The notes: generated by a model not told the origin, from the sequence alone. A stretch of 64,000 nucleotides of DNA from Taiwanofungus camphoratus (GCA_003999685.1 CP021226.1:1736001-1800000), one strand, 5' to 3'. Positions 1 to 11,851 are shown, numbered from the stretch's first letter. Program-made: numbers and translations.

Positions 1-633
1 GCGGCTCATTTGCGAGAAAATTGCCATAATCGGTAGCGGAGAGTTGTGTCCGGAAGTCTAGCAAGCTTTTCAGTTTGCAAGGTTTACGCATCTGTAGAGC
101 GACGCACCCTCTATTGTCTCGCACTGCGTCAGGTTGTTGTAGTGGCTCTGGGTCAACAAGCCTGCCTTGTACCCTCGAACAATACCTTCCAAGAACCCAG
201 CATCGACCTGTGTGAGACAGGCTGCGTCAGTTGAGTATGTGGGAGCCGTTGATGAGGAAATTTTCGTACATTAAAGAATAAGGCCTCCATGTCGAGCACG
301 CAGCGTTCGAGCTCGGTATGTACCAGCGTCACCAGTAGTATACTCGGCGTTTCCCATAGCTTGAATATCTATTTTCCCACGAGTAAGTAAGTTAAACATT
401 ACGGCGAATGCAACGAGGCCTGGGCTTCCCCGAGGTTATAAGTTCATCAACTCATTCCGTGTCACCCCGCTGCAGCGCAATGGTAGCACATTCGCCTTTC
501 CTATTAGTGTACTTTCTAGTATCTACCGGTCCAGCGCAGTTCCGCTCCCGGAAACAGAGGCTTGTCGGAAGTCAAGGTAGTACCAGCCGACGTGTATATA
601 ACAAAAGTCTAAATACAATCAGCTCAATAGGTC
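1..633. other. Left-edge intergenic region, no gene seen
   Basis: I see no reading frame with family resemblance or a consistent intron pattern here. The stretch is best read as upstream DNA of the alpha/beta hydrolase that follows. Its right end holds a TATA-like site. Confidence 0.5.
595..601 (+). promoter_or_regulatory. TATA-like site upstream of the hydrolase
   Basis: The sequence tatataa sits about 33-39 bases before the hydrolase ATG at 634. That is close to the start codon, so the 5' leader would be very short if this is the working box. Single-site call, by eye only. Confidence 0.35.
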
Positions 634-1989
634 ATGTCAACCACCTCCAAAAGGACGATCAAACTTTTCATTCCTCACCCTTATGAAGCAAATTGCTCTA
701 TAGCGGGTGTTCTGGAGCAATTGGCTCCAGATGAGCCTACTCAAGGACGTAAAATCGCATTGGTGCGTAGATTCAGGGAACGGCGCTTCACAATCCTAAC
801 TCTTCTCGGCCATAGATCCTTCATGGCTCTATGGGGTGATTTCAACGCATTGACGCCCGCATCAGAAGCATTACTGATAGCAATCCAGTCACAAGGACTA
901 TCTCTTTCAAAAGCGCCTGGGTCTTCGGCTTCCGCTAGATTCCTACAGATTAGACTTCCGGTGCGTTGCATCTCGCAAATCATGGGTCCTTGTGAGCGCC
1001 TGATGTCCGTTGCTCGGAGAGTAGTGGAAATCACGAGACACCCGGCAGATGGCGACTAGGTAACATGGACGACGATGTAGTCGATATTCAAGTTGCAGTG
1101 GAGTACCTTGTCAAGGAATTTGGTTATGTAGTCGACCTTGTTGTCGGTCACTCCCGAGGTAGTGTCGCTGCCATGCACTGGATTTGTAAATATCCGGGGG
1201 GGCGGAATGTTAGAGGTTGTGTCAACGTGAGTGGCAGATATAGAATGTATGTAAGTATTCAAAACGTGGTGTCTCCCGTTATCAATCCCACTCACATCCC
1301 TTTTGTACAGAAATCCTTTGGTATGTAAGTTCACGAGCTCAGTGAAATTTTGCTCAAGGTGCATGCGAAGATGTCATGCGGAAACCTGAGAATCAGGCGC
1401 AGCTACAATCCCAAGGCTATTACGAGACAAAAGCTATCGTAGCTCGTAAGCCATTCGTCGGCAGGTTAGTATTGTCCCAACCAGGACGATACTGTTTGTA
1501 TTGTTTGCCAACTAGATCTTTGTGCCAGAGTGACTGTTGAAGATCATCACGAATTCGCTAGCATCGACACATCTATCGTATGGGACCAATTCCCTGCGAC
1601 GATCGATGTTCTGACTCTTCACGGTCTGAAAGACATTGTAGTTCCACCGTGCGCATTCTTTACCTTTTCAATTAAAATCGTCCTAATAGCTCCTCGTGAT
1701 TCCAAACTCGTCTCCTTGCAGCTATGACGCGATCCTGTACGCACAAGCCTTCGGTGCCAGGGTGCCAGGGACACATAATCTGTGCTTCGTAGAAGACGCG
1801 GACCATAATTTCACCGGAGTGCGTATCTAACCATTCTGTATTTGAACGTTTTTGACCATGATTCTTGGAATGCCGGAATTACAGCTCGCAGACCAGGTGG
1901 TCGTTACAGTCCTAGAATGGTGGGATCTACTTGAGCGCAAAGAGCTGAAAACTGGCATATGGCATACGGGAATAAAGCCGAAGCTATAG
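634..1989 (+). CDS. Alpha/beta hydrolase (ectomycorrhiza-regulated-esterase-like)
   Basis: A serine hydrolase of about 294 residues. Nine exons fit by eye: 634-762, 816-835, 889-960, 1025-1250, 1311-1320, 1359-1464, 1529-1648, 1722-1818 and 1885-1989. They total 885 nt, a whole number of codons. The joined protein shows an oxyanion-type LHGSMGHKDYLFQKRL, RGNHETPG, the nucleophile elbow GHSRGS, an acid in HGLKDIVVPP and the catalytic histidine in EDADHNF, so the Ser-Asp-His set is complete. In Agaricomycetes this family is annotated as ectomycorrhiza-regulated esterase; its substrate is unknown to me. There is no signal peptide, so it is probably cytosolic. Exons of 10 and 20 nt are notable. 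The family call is firm; the role is inferred. Confidence 0.85.
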
Positions 1990-2684
1990 TAAACCTTGTT
2001 AGAATCCCCGTAATTACTCCAAAACATGAACGAAATGCGCGACTGACTGACTAACTATCTTCAAGATTATTAACACCTTGGGGAGACGGACGTGGCAGTA
2101 TATCTTGAGGATGCTATCTGTTACTGGCCTATGCGAATATATACCAGATTGTTGTTATACCTCTTGTGAGTGACAAGATGCATTCCAAGCAGCTGCGACG
2201 TGTTGTTTTACGAATTCTCAAACTGACGAAAGGTGAGAGTGTCATTTGAATGCCTCCAATCTTCTCCCAGTGAGCGGGGCCCATTCGCTTGGAGCCTGTG
2301 AAATCAACACTAACTTCCGAGTACGGACCTATCTAAAGGCCTCACCGTACGCCAACAGTAATTATTTCAGATGTCATGCACTAGTATCAAACAGGGATGC
2401 ACTCTACGGATTTGGGATTTATAACCCCATATGCCAATGCCGTAGACTTCCATTTTTAAATCTCATGGACATTGATCCGATGATCACAGAATCCACTCAC
2501 TGGGTTTATGACCCATATGCATCGAAATTGCCAGCAGTGTCGCTACGGCAAGGTGCCATGGTAAGGACAAGTGTGGAGAGTGGGAATGATTCGGAGCGCT
2601 CATACAGCTAACTAGATAAGGCTAGGAAAATAGTGATACTCTTCCTTGGTGCCACTGCCAGGATTTTACCCTACACAGGTGTCC
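1990..2684. other. Intergenic stretch without a recognisable gene
   Basis: An open frame of 121 codons lies at 2246-2611 (+), but it has no family resemblance I know and no supporting splice pattern. I leave it uncalled. The rest is unremarkable. Confidence 0.4.
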
Positions 2685-3417
2685 GTGTCCAAGAAACTTA
2701 TTTTCTATGACATACCCGGTAACTGTACCAAAGACAAAGCCTGGTCACCCAATACTTGGAAAACACGGTGTGTCCTACCCATACTTCTGCAGCTACTCGG
2801 ATCTTGCTTAATATCTTCGTACTTCAGGTTCGCGCTGAACTACAAGGCCTATAAGACTATGGGTAGAGTACCCAGACATACAAGCGCTTTGCGTGTTTGT
2901 CCAACCGGTACGTATAACGACGGATCACCTCTTTACACTCTTCCAGCCATCTGTGACCACACAAACAAGTGTCGTGGAATCGGCCACGATCACCAGCTAT
3001 CTCGATAAAACTTATCCCGATACCCGGTCCTTATTCCTAAAGGGACGGACGGATTCCATGCAGCGTTTCAGGAGGCATTCCTCTTGACGGTTCAGCTAAA
3101 GACGCTACCGGTCATATTCCCTTCCACAACCTCCCAGTTGAATCCGCCAAGCGCAATCCATATGAGAAAAACGAACGAGGCTCAGTATGAAAAAATGGAG
3201 GACTCGTCGTCCCCTGGGCCAATCCGTGAGAAGCGATGGAAAGAATTGCGGGATGGGCTTAGCAAGGTCGCCAGTTGGATGTCAATGAATGGTGAAGAGA
3301 GACCTTTCGTCATAGGAGATATGATATCCAGAATGGACAGCCGTTAAGACGTGGGATGGAGGAAAATGGTGGAGATTGGTGCAGTTCTTTGAGAGATATG
3401 AGGTAGTTAATGATTAG
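2685..3417 (+). pseudogene. Broken glutathione S-transferase gene
   Basis: The pieces match a fungal GST of the Ure2p/GST-N plus GST-C type along its length: SKKLIFYDIP and WSPNTWKTR, then WVEYPDIQAL, YTLPAICD, SATITSYLDKTYPDT, LLTVQLKTLPVIFP, EKRWKELRDGLSKVASWMS, and an end reading VKTWDGGKWWRLVQFFERYE before a stop at 3415-3417. These blocks lie in different frames. I see shifts near 2866, 2940-2975 and 3050, and a loss between about 3345 and 3350 that removes most of the C-terminal helices. The expected start codon reads GTG at 2685. One apparent intron (about 2767-2828) survives. An intact relative probably exists elsewhere in this genome. Sequencing error could explain one shift but not all of them. 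Confidence 0.8.
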
Positions 3418-3469
3418 CTATCAGGATGCTCTTTGGAGTTATAAATGCAGAGTTTGCAATAGGCGAATC

Positions 3470-4839
3470 TCAAGCAATGGCGCGCCCGCTTATAGCACTA
3501 GATCTTTGTTCCTCCTGCCTCTTTTTCTCTGCCTTGCGTGCATGTTCATGTTTCCAGTTGAGGTCGAATTTTCCAGTCGCTTCCATTTCATCCCGAACTT
3601 GCAGAACCAGGGTGCGCACCTCATCGTAGGACATTTTGAACAAGGCAACTTCCCAAGGTGCGAGGGTGAACCATCTTATCTGTGCTCTCTCTCCATCTTG
3701 CGCGATCCCGCCAGAATCTTGATGGCACTCTTTTTCGATCCGCCCCCTAGCTGTGTCCATAATCCACCTCACGGGTAGCCCGCACGTATTTGTCCACTGC
3801 TCCACGAGCTTTCCTGTGAATACCTCCCGTATGTGCTGTTTGACTCTTGAGGCATGACGGAGGGTATCATGTTCTACCTCTTTGCCAAAGAAGCGCAGTG
3901 CATCCTCTTGCGTCATATTCGTACCTGAAGCGAATTTACTCAACGTCTCAGTCGACATTGTGGAAGGGAACGTAGTAGGTGCCATAGAACGCTCCCGAGC
4001 ATATGTGAGAAAGTTACGGTACATGGGCCTATCCTCAAGTGTCTTCTTCCGGGTTGGGTGGCTAACTTCAGTATCTGCAATTGCATGCGCATTGAAAAGG
4101 TTGCAATCCGAAATCCAATCGAAAATTTCTCGTTGTGTGCAAAATCCTTGTGTCCATCTTTCAATAGATAGCTCGAAGAAGGCAAGGATCTTCGGCAAGG
4201 ATGAAGATAGATGAAAGGTCAGTGGGGGATTCGTGGGCAAGGGTCTTGCCAGCTGTACATGATACACGAAGAATAGATCAGAACACGCGTGAAAGTTACA
4301 AGAGACAGGTTGGAAATGCAGAAAATACTCACCTTTAGTCCATGCGTACTGAGACTGAGTCCGGCGCTGCGGGCCAACACCCCCAAAATCATACCCAAAT
4401 CTCCATATGAATGCAAGAACACAACACGCTGCCACTCTTCCTCATCTGCACAGACATATACGTCAATCTGATAGAAATTCTTCCATTCTTCCTGATGCGG
4501 CATCATGCCCATACCAGCCTGCTTCTGGTCAAGCTGAAGCTCAAATGCGCTGGTGCTCACAGCAAAGTTGCTAATTCGGTTACCTTCTTGAGGCAAGCTG
4601 TACGTCGCCTTTAACGTCGCCTTTACTGTCTCGTGAGTCAGTCCTGGCCGTGGATACGCTACGACAAAATCAATATCGCCATGGTCGATCTTTTCAGGCG
4701 CTTCTGCGGGGACGACGGCTAGACCGTAAAGAGATTGAATTAGTGGCAGGAGACGAGCTTTGAGGGCCTGATACACGGAGGGCGAGATGCGGGGAAAAGA
4801 AGTGTCGGGAAGTGTCTGTCTGAATGCATTCCCGCCCAT
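3470..4839 (-). CDS. Nucleotidyltransferase-fold protein, function unknown
   Basis: About 429 residues from two exons (4839-4333 and 4252-3470, one 80 nt intron), totalling 1290 nt. The N-terminal half carries two acidic patches, HGDIDFVVAYPRP near residue 65 and FYQIDVYVCADEEEW near residue 125, spaced like the metal-binding aspartates of the Pol-beta/nucleotidyltransferase superfamily. The C-terminal half is helical and charged and ends in a basic tail rich in Lys, Arg and Glu. I know similar uncharacterised proteins from Agaricomycetes but no assigned substrate. It reads away from a zinc-knuckle gene across 273 bp. The fold is inferred from the motif pattern only. Confidence 0.7.
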
Positions 4840-5112
4840 TTAGCCGGTTACGCTGGAATCTATCGCCAGCAAATGTGAGACAATGGTGGAGGTACAACCC
4901 GTCAACGGGTCGTCGTACTAAGGCCGTGGAACTGGACAAGATATCGAGAATCTAAATAAATAAATAAATGCTTATTTATGAAATATTACCTATTGCAAAT
5001 ATGAAAGATTACACACTGCTTGAGCGGTCCGCCAGTAGATCCGCAAGCAGACAATTCGTTTCAACTCGACACTGTTCACTCTCAATCGTAGATTTCAAGG
5101 ACTCTCATCACC
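4840..5112. promoter_or_regulatory. Shared divergent promoter region
   Basis: 273 bp separate the start codons of the nucleotidyltransferase-like gene (-) and the zinc-knuckle gene (+). It holds a short (aaat)n run near 4953-4968 and AT-rich sequence toward the plus-strand gene. No named factor site is evident. Confidence 0.5.
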
Positions 5113-5833
5113 ATGTCCAAGTTTGCTCCACATCGTCGATCTGCAAACCAACCTCGTCCCACAGCCTCCACTGTCTGCCAGAAATGCCTCGGCACAGGTC
5201 AGTCCTGAGCTCATGTGCAGCAATATCCCTCATGTGCAGCTCTTAAACAGGCCATTTCACCTATGAGTGCAAATCCACACGTCCCTACGTCTCGCGTCCC
5301 TCGCGTACACAGCAGCTTGAAAATCCGAGGGTGCTCGCGAAGCTGAAAGCAGATGGGAAGCCTTCTGTTGAGGTACCAGAGGAGTTTAAGAGCAAGTGAG
5401 TTCACTTGTTTGTCTGCCGATTAATGCACCAAAGTTATTCACACCGGTGCAGGAGCGGTACCGCAAACCGTATATTGGAGGCCAAGGAGCAAGCGCGAGC
5501 AAAGGAGACAAGCTCAAAAGCGGGAGATTTGTCACGAAAGAAACGGAGGCGGTGCGCCTACGTGATCACGTCTTTGCCGCCATATTGACTGATATCATAC
5601 ACTACAGCTCTTCAGGCTCCTCGTCTTCAGGAAGTTCCGGCTCTTCTGGCGACTCCGGTTCGGAATCTAGCTCTAGCTCAGATTCAGACTCGAGTTCGGA
5701 ATCAGACTCGAGTGCATCATTGAGTTCAGAGTCAGAATCAGAATCAAGCGAGTTATCGGGTAGACAAGACAGAAGGTCTCATAGAAGAAGTAGTAGCCGA
5801 AGTCCCAGCAGGAGCAGGAGAAGGTATCACTAA
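5113..5833 (+). CDS. CCHC zinc-knuckle protein with Ser-rich/RS tail (ZCCHC10-like)
   Basis: About 184 residues from four exons: 5113-5197, 5251-5395, 5453-5551 and 5608-5833 (555 nt). The N-terminus has one CCHC knuckle, CQKCLGTGHFTYEC (C-x2-C-x4-H-x4-C, residues about 24-37), split by intron 1. A PxxxSRPSRTQQL stretch, a basic KKRRR segment, a long Ser/Asp/Glu-rich low-complexity block and a short RS-type tail ending near RSRRRYH follow. That order matches ZCCHC10-like proteins, small nuclear nucleic-acid-binding proteins found with splicing factors. The RNA-binding role is inferred from the knuckle and RS tail. The gene faces VMA3 convergently with 132 bp between stops. Confidence 0.85.
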
Positions 5834-5965
5834 GTATTTGAGATTCTTCATTCGCCATCTCGATACCCGCACTTTTGTACATCGTTTCATATATTCGAAG
5901 TTGCGTTGGTCGGTCAATGAAAATATATGTACTTAGCGAAGCAGTTTCAAGGCCAGATGTGCGCA

Positions 5966-6884
5966 TTATATACATCGAGGTGCCTCCGCCGCTCGCGAGT
6001 TCATAATGAGTGCAACGATAAGTCTAAGTAAAAGCTGTGAGTACAAATTACGAAGCTAGAAACAACTGCGACTTCGACATACCCATACAAGCCCAGAACC
6101 TCGCCAAAAATCAGGATTAGCACCATGGTCACGAAGACTTTGGATTCGTACACGTATGCACGGACGCACTAACGCACATAACATCAGCACGCCGAGAAAT
6201 ACCTTCCGTGTGGCTTCTAGAATAGGAGGAACTTACTGAATCACCCACGAAACCAATCGCATAGCCTGCAGCGAGGCCTGTGAACCCGCATGCGAGTCCA
6301 GCACCCAAGTGGATGAATCCCGCATACAGCGAGTAATCTGTTGCTTTGACTGCGCAGGCGATGGATCAATTACGGCGTTGTTGGACGAAGTGACACGCCA
6401 GACGGTAGCCGATACACAGGAGAGATAGTAAGCAAGACATTCAAAGGATTGAGAAAAAACACCTCACGTCCGCCTGCTATGAGAACGGATACTACCAAGC
6501 CATACACGGCAATTATACCGGACATGACGACCGGAATGAGAGACTACAATAACTTAGAATGAGCTTGACAAGGGGCATCTTGCTGCCACACACTTTCATG
6601 ATTAGCTCAGGCTTGAACGTCCCGAGACCTGCGATCCCAATACCAGCCTTTGATGTCCCAAAGGCTGCACCAACAGCTGTCGGCAATCAAGGACGTGTAA
6701 ATGATCAGATTGACCACCTAATATTTGAGAAAAGTTAGGAAACGCACTGCTGAATATCATCTGCGGATGCATAACATTACATAGAGGTCAGTCAGCACTT
6801 CTGGACTGACGTTGTTTAGGAGCTCACCGCACTAGCCACGCCTCCAAAACCAAAGAAAGGCGCATATGGCGGACAGAGGGACAT
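5966..6884 (-). CDS. VMA3: V-ATPase V0 proteolipid subunit c
   Basis: The membrane-rotor subunit of the vacuolar proton pump, 161 residues, which is the usual length. Seven exons: 6884-6828, 6760-6748, 6676-6594, 6543-6468, 6349-6237, 6168-6084 and 6024-5966 (486 nt). The protein starts [15 protein letters not shown], continues with [19 protein letters not shown] and [16 protein letters not shown], and has the fourth helix [12 protein letters not shown], whose glutamate is the proton-carrying residue of the family. Four hydrophobic helices are present. Exon 2 is only 13 nt (ATG ATA TTC AGC A) yet is required to keep the conserved start of helix 1 in frame. Every junction is GT-AG. Confidence 0.95.
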
Positions 6885-8423
6885 TGCTGATATAGACAAC
6901 GACAGGAATCGTAAGTATACGCACAACTTAGCAGTAGGCAGGAGCGCGTATTAGGCGCCTGTCGACCCTAACCCAAGCAGGAACTCCTGCTTGCAGCTTT
7001 ATCCCAACCATAACTATTACAAAGTTCAAATTGACCAACAGCTGGCAGGACCGGTTGCATGTAGCCGCATTGATCCTAACAGCGCTTACTTACATGCCTT
7101 ACATGCACATCTCAAACATGAGGCAAAGCTTCACTTCTACGAAAGATCACAGCGACCCACAGGCTGTGCGTTTACTTCTGCCAAATGTGAAGACCTGGAT
7201 GCCCTTTGCGGTGCTAGAGGTCACCATGGGCAGACCGATGAAGCCAACAACATTCGGCAGTCGATCAGTTCATGAGGTGTGCATGGATCGAACTCGGCTG
7301 GCACGGTTTCACCCGGTATTGATTTAGTGACAACTGACCCTTTCGTGAGTCATCCTTCAGTATACAGTCAACTCCCTCTTAACCCATACCCCCTCGGTGG
7401 AAGCTACGAGCTATGGGTTATCAGGGAGTATGGGTTATGGGAGACTATTACACCCACAAAGCAATTTGGTGGATCGGAAAAGCTATGGGTTTAGAGGGAG
7501 TATGAGTTTTGAGAGGTATGGGTTAAGAGGGGGTTGGCTATAACAATATATAGGTGAAGGTTCCTTTCAGAGATCAGTATCACTGCTCATTTGGTAATTT
7601 GGGCCGCAACTCCTACTTTTCTCCTTTCGAATGGCGTGGATCAGGCTTGGGACTGCATCAAAATCTCTTAGTTCGTATTCCACCGCTACTTATCCTGTGT
7701 GAGTCTCACATCGTCGCTTTCGTTGAAGGCGTCTCATGTAACAGCGACATAAGTGCGTCTTATTACGCAATGTACGTACGAGCCACGAGAAGTTCGTCAC
7801 ACGTTGAAGTAGTCGTTCCACGCTCTCGCTCTCTGTGGAGGTCCTCCGTCGAATTGTTCTTGACCAAGCATATAGTGTCGTCACACGTCATACTGTCGAC
7901 ATTTTGTCTATTCCTGTTACTATTCTAACTCTGAAGAGTTTCGCTAAACGTATCTATCGCCTATCTTAACATCGGACGCTGACAATGCTGTTGACTGTGC
8001 GGAGTGGTGAGATGACGACTATCTAGAGCAGGCCCGTACCTTTTTCTACGGCTCGCAGGTCCCCAACTACGCAACTTTTCAGCTTCAGGCACACTTGCAC
8101 ATTTTACAATCAGGAGCCAAGTATATCCTGGTGTTCTCGCTGTTAGGACATTCTGTCAGGGCTGTTGAAGTTGTTCCACGGTGGACATTTCGTTATCTAG
8201 ATCGAAAGCGCCGGCCAACTGAGCCGGAGTGCCTGGGACGGGCGCTCCGTGGAAATGATTGTCATAAGTTACAGACATCCTGGCGACTCGAGCGCGTCTT
8301 GTCGTTTTGTCGCCCGCAGATGTCACTAAGGGCACGAGCCAATGGAGAAGAGATCATCGCTCTTCGACAGAAGTATGTTATTTTTAGTCAGAATATACTT
8401 TAGCAGCCTCTGATTACTGTGTC
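6885..8423. other. Intergenic region with one small transposon
   Basis: About 1.5 kb between VMA3 and the DUF6533 gene. Apart from the MITE at 7365-7540 I see only short open frames with no family resemblance, for example at 7031-7327 and 7554-7928. Confidence 0.45.
7365..7540. mobile_element. pogo/Fot1-like MITE with TA target duplication
   Basis: A 176 bp non-autonomous element. The terminal inverted repeats are 26 bp with 23 matches: left cagtcaactccctcttaacc (continuing to 7390), right ggtatgggttaagaggggg (7515-7533) running to 7540. It is flanked by TA on both sides (7363-7364, 7541-7542), as for Tc1/mariner/pogo insertions. Inside, the motif tatgggtta followed by gagggag recurs in several slightly altered copies near both ends, as in the subterminal repeats bound by pogo-type transposases. 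There is no coding capacity. Confidence 0.75.
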
Positions 8424-10172
8424 ATGATCAGCTTCCTGGGATCCTCATGTCAAATTGCCACCCTGAGTGAGAGGAGAGCCCTTCATATTCCAAATCTCAT
8501 CGACTATTACTCACTTCGCTGAACGACGTCAGCTCTCATATTCTATGAGCATACAATCACCTTCCCTCAAGAAGTGCGGCTATTCTGGGGTCGCCCAATT
8601 ACTAGTGTCACTGTCCTATTCTTATTGAATCGATACCTGACTTTCGCGTACGGAGTAATCTATGTTTTATCAATATTTCATTGGGATACTCCTGCAGTAT
8701 GTCACTTCATTTCACTGGATGGATCAACGTCTAACTCACCACGGCCCTAGAGGTCTGTCTTGTTGTGGGTGGCAGTATGTCACTGTCTAATGCTTCAAGT
8801 TTTTCAGCTGCGAGGTCGTGGTCTTGTTTTATGACACTCTACAAATACTTTTGTATACCGTGTCGGCAGGTGAGATTTAATTCAAAGCTTGTTACTCTAG
8901 TGCTGAACCTATCATCATTTTGCCAGTATTCTCTGCTCTCCGCGTATATGCTGTCAGTGGTCATACTTGTTGGCTTGCCTTGATCACGTTGGCATTTGGA
9001 TTTGTTCCCATCGTCACGAATATCGTTGGTCCATTGTCCTTGCACCCACATTGGTTGCATACTGATAAGTGCCGGTCCTTAGTATGGATTTCTCAATACG
9101 TCATCTGCCTTTGTCATCCACTATGGGAATTTACCATTTTGCAATAATCAGAGCCATCTCGCACCGGCTACTTTGACAAAGTATGAACATCCACCTTCAA
9201 GTCCCACTGCTGAATAGGAATCTTCATCACTGCCTGTGCAGATGTATTGTTCCGAGTCCGTATGTAAGAGTCATATCTTGCCTCATCTAGAGATCTTCCC
9301 GCAGTGACCGTCGCGACCCGTGTTTGCGCCATTGTATCCGAAGTCATGGCCCTTCTCGTTACGTGGCGCAGTACTTACAGGATCAAGATGAATGCTTACA
9401 GAGCAAACATCAGGGCTCCACTCGTGACGCTTCTGTTACGTGATGGTAAGTTGAGCTGCGTTGTTCTAAATCCTCGACAATTTAGCAGATGTTGATCCAT
9501 TTGCCTAGGTACACTGTACTTTATGTGCGTTGGGTTTCCAATCCCATCTACAAACGGCACTATCCTGACTATAAAGTGGAAGCGTGTTGCTCATCCTGAA
9601 CATCGTTCAAATGACAGTTCGTAGCGTCGTGAGTACTATTTCTTATCTTATCAAAAGGTCTCGTGCTGAAGTGTGTCCATAAGAGATTTGAATACAGCTC
9701 GTTCCTCATTGCTCCGTCGGTTATCTACTCTGTCCTTGAACATATATCATGTGTTAATATATTGTCTATTGTCAGGGCATGCGCCATCGCCATATCTCGG
9801 TTCCTTATGAATCTGCGACAGATATATTATGGATCTGACAACATGACTACTGGACTTCGCACGAGCCAGTCACAGCCATATTCATCCGAAAGGCGTGGCC
9901 TCAAATTTGCATCGTTAGCTTCTAGTTTTATTGGAAATATGGGTGCTCCTCTCCGCCATGAGCTATACACATTCTCCGATGCGGATGAGCGACCTGATTC
10001 TCCTCCCCTCTCCGAGACGAGTTACGAAAGGAGTCGTTCAGAGGGTCGAGATGAATCAAGCGAGGACGTCGTTAAGGATTTAGACGATATTGAGGCTCCC
10101 CGGGTGTCGAGAGATCCTTTCGCAGCAGATCTGGTTCCCGTTGGCAATGTAATTGAGCTCACGTACATTTAA
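8424..10172 (+). CDS. DUF6533-type multi-pass membrane protein
   Basis: The N-terminal block QIATLTLIFYEHTITF, then FPQEVRLFWGRPITSVTVLF and LLNRYLTF, is the DUF6533 signature of basidiomycete seven-helix proteins. Later exons give FSALRVYAVSGHTCWLALIT, LLVTWRSTYRIK, APLVTLLLRDGTLYFM, LNIVQMTVRSV and a soluble tail with FASLASSFIGNMGAPLRHEL and a charged, Ser-rich stretch before TAA at 10170-10172. A 66 nt intron (8467-8532) joins the first two blocks. The ATG at 8424 is the most likely start but is not certain, and the exon between 8750 and 8830 did not resolve cleanly. The function of the family is unknown; a receptor-like role is only a guess. Tail length and helix count fit an intact gene. 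Confidence 0.65.
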
Positions 10173-11851
10173 GGTGAATTGTACTCTTCTACCTAGGGAG
10201 CTATTGTCAAAGGGGTTTACCGCAGGTTTTTCAGGCACACTTGTCCCGACGTATGGGCAGTATGACAACGTTGGTGATGATTCGTACCAGCAGCAACCGG
10301 GTATTGTACTCCAAATATCAGCTGTATGTCTGTCGCTGTTGTCTCGTATTCATTCAGCAAGGAACTTTGTCCTTCGAAACGGCTGAATCACGTACATCTT
10401 TGCATCGTCAACGAAGCCATCCTAGTTGAACATCGCCACTTCTGAGGCCCTTCGACCAAAGTTGACGATAACAATGACTACTCTTCTCTAGTTCACAATC
10501 TGTTGACCAGTGATCGGGGTCATGCAATCTCCTATAGGCGAACAGCAAGGGCAAGAAGTCCCGTGAAGATAGCTTATACTTTATGAACCCAGATCATGTC
10601 CGATGTTAATAGGTTCCTTATCCGCTGGAGACTTCTACGGCTGACGAACCTGCTGAACGACAGACATAGTTTAACCACATTCGTCATCATATCCCTAGCT
10701 ATGGCTTCATGCTGGCATATTCCTCCTTCCACTTGAAAGTCACGAGCTCCCCAGCAAGACGCTTATTGAAGCTGGACGAGTCATAAACTCAATCGGAAAC
10801 GGCTTTTTTCTCACCTTTTCAATACCTACAAGAAGTGTCAATGTTCATTTTGACCGAAGTGGAACACACTCTTGATGCATCTTCGATCGGGTTCTCTGAG
10901 CTCGCTGCTCACATTCGCTTTCTACAACTAAGCTGAAGACTCACCGCTCTTTTTGCAAATATGACGAACAGGGTGTTGCGTGGAGGGCTGTAAGGAAAGA
11001 TGCAACGCCCGGTACGATCGCAATCCAGAGAAACGACAACTTCCAGAGATATACTCCACTGCCACAGCGGGGCTTACAGTCGAGATGATACCCCAGTTTT
11101 ATGGCGATTTCACGATTGTCGGATTCACCCTCACTCGCATTATCTCTCCTTTTCCTGCTTCGTATGTTGGCGAAGGTTACCTCGTGATGCTCCTTGACGA
11201 CTAGATCATCAAAGTCACCCGTCGTCCTCGTTGGCCAGCGCGCCTAGCGGGCACAACTGTCACAGTCGGGAGATACCTCTTCCTGAAGCTCTTGGTCTCG
11301 CCCTTGCACCAATTTGCAGAGTACATCACGACGTAGGTGCAGACCTCGAATTGAAGACGATGACCAGATCACCCGCAGATGAAGAGGGCGCGTCTCTGTG
11401 CCAAGCAAAGTCAAACAAACGCGTCGCGTTCTCACATCACATGATACATTGCGAAGGCCGGCGAGGGCCCCTAACCCCAACGTTTCATTTGAACTCTATG
11501 CTGGTTTGCTTTGTGAGCTGTCTTCGTAGGAAAAATCCATCCTAGACAATGCAAACGAGTCGGAACGTTGTAAGAAAAGTCCCGACGGTCTATCATTTCC
11601 ACAACGTTCAAGGTGATGGGACGAATGGTAACTATGCTTTGCAGCGCGAAGGAAGTACTGTTCTTACCGTTGTGCATCATCATGCATATCGGTCTCAGTC
11701 GGGGAGATTTCTACCAGTAATAATGCACTGACCTTGAAGTACTCTCTGTCTATTGTTGCTTAGAAAGAGAACACGACGCAGATATCACAAAGGACGAGAT
11801 GGCGTAGGGATACAGCGTAGAGATGCCGTGTGCGTTTACTACCACCAAGCG
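10173..11851. other. Intergenic region, possible remnant of a decayed gene
   Basis: No intact gene is seen over 1.7 kb. Between about 10930 and 11500 (+) broken frames contain phrases such as EMIPQFYGDFT and GEGYLVMLLDD, and a possible HHDVGADLE further on. These faintly recall the phosphotransferase/kinase-like families common in Agaricomycetes. The similarity is weak and the frames are interrupted, so I do not call a gene. Confidence 0.3.

Noticed and set aside
2246-2611. 121-codon plus-strand open frame before the broken GST
   Set aside because: No family resemblance, no splice pattern linking it to either neighbour.
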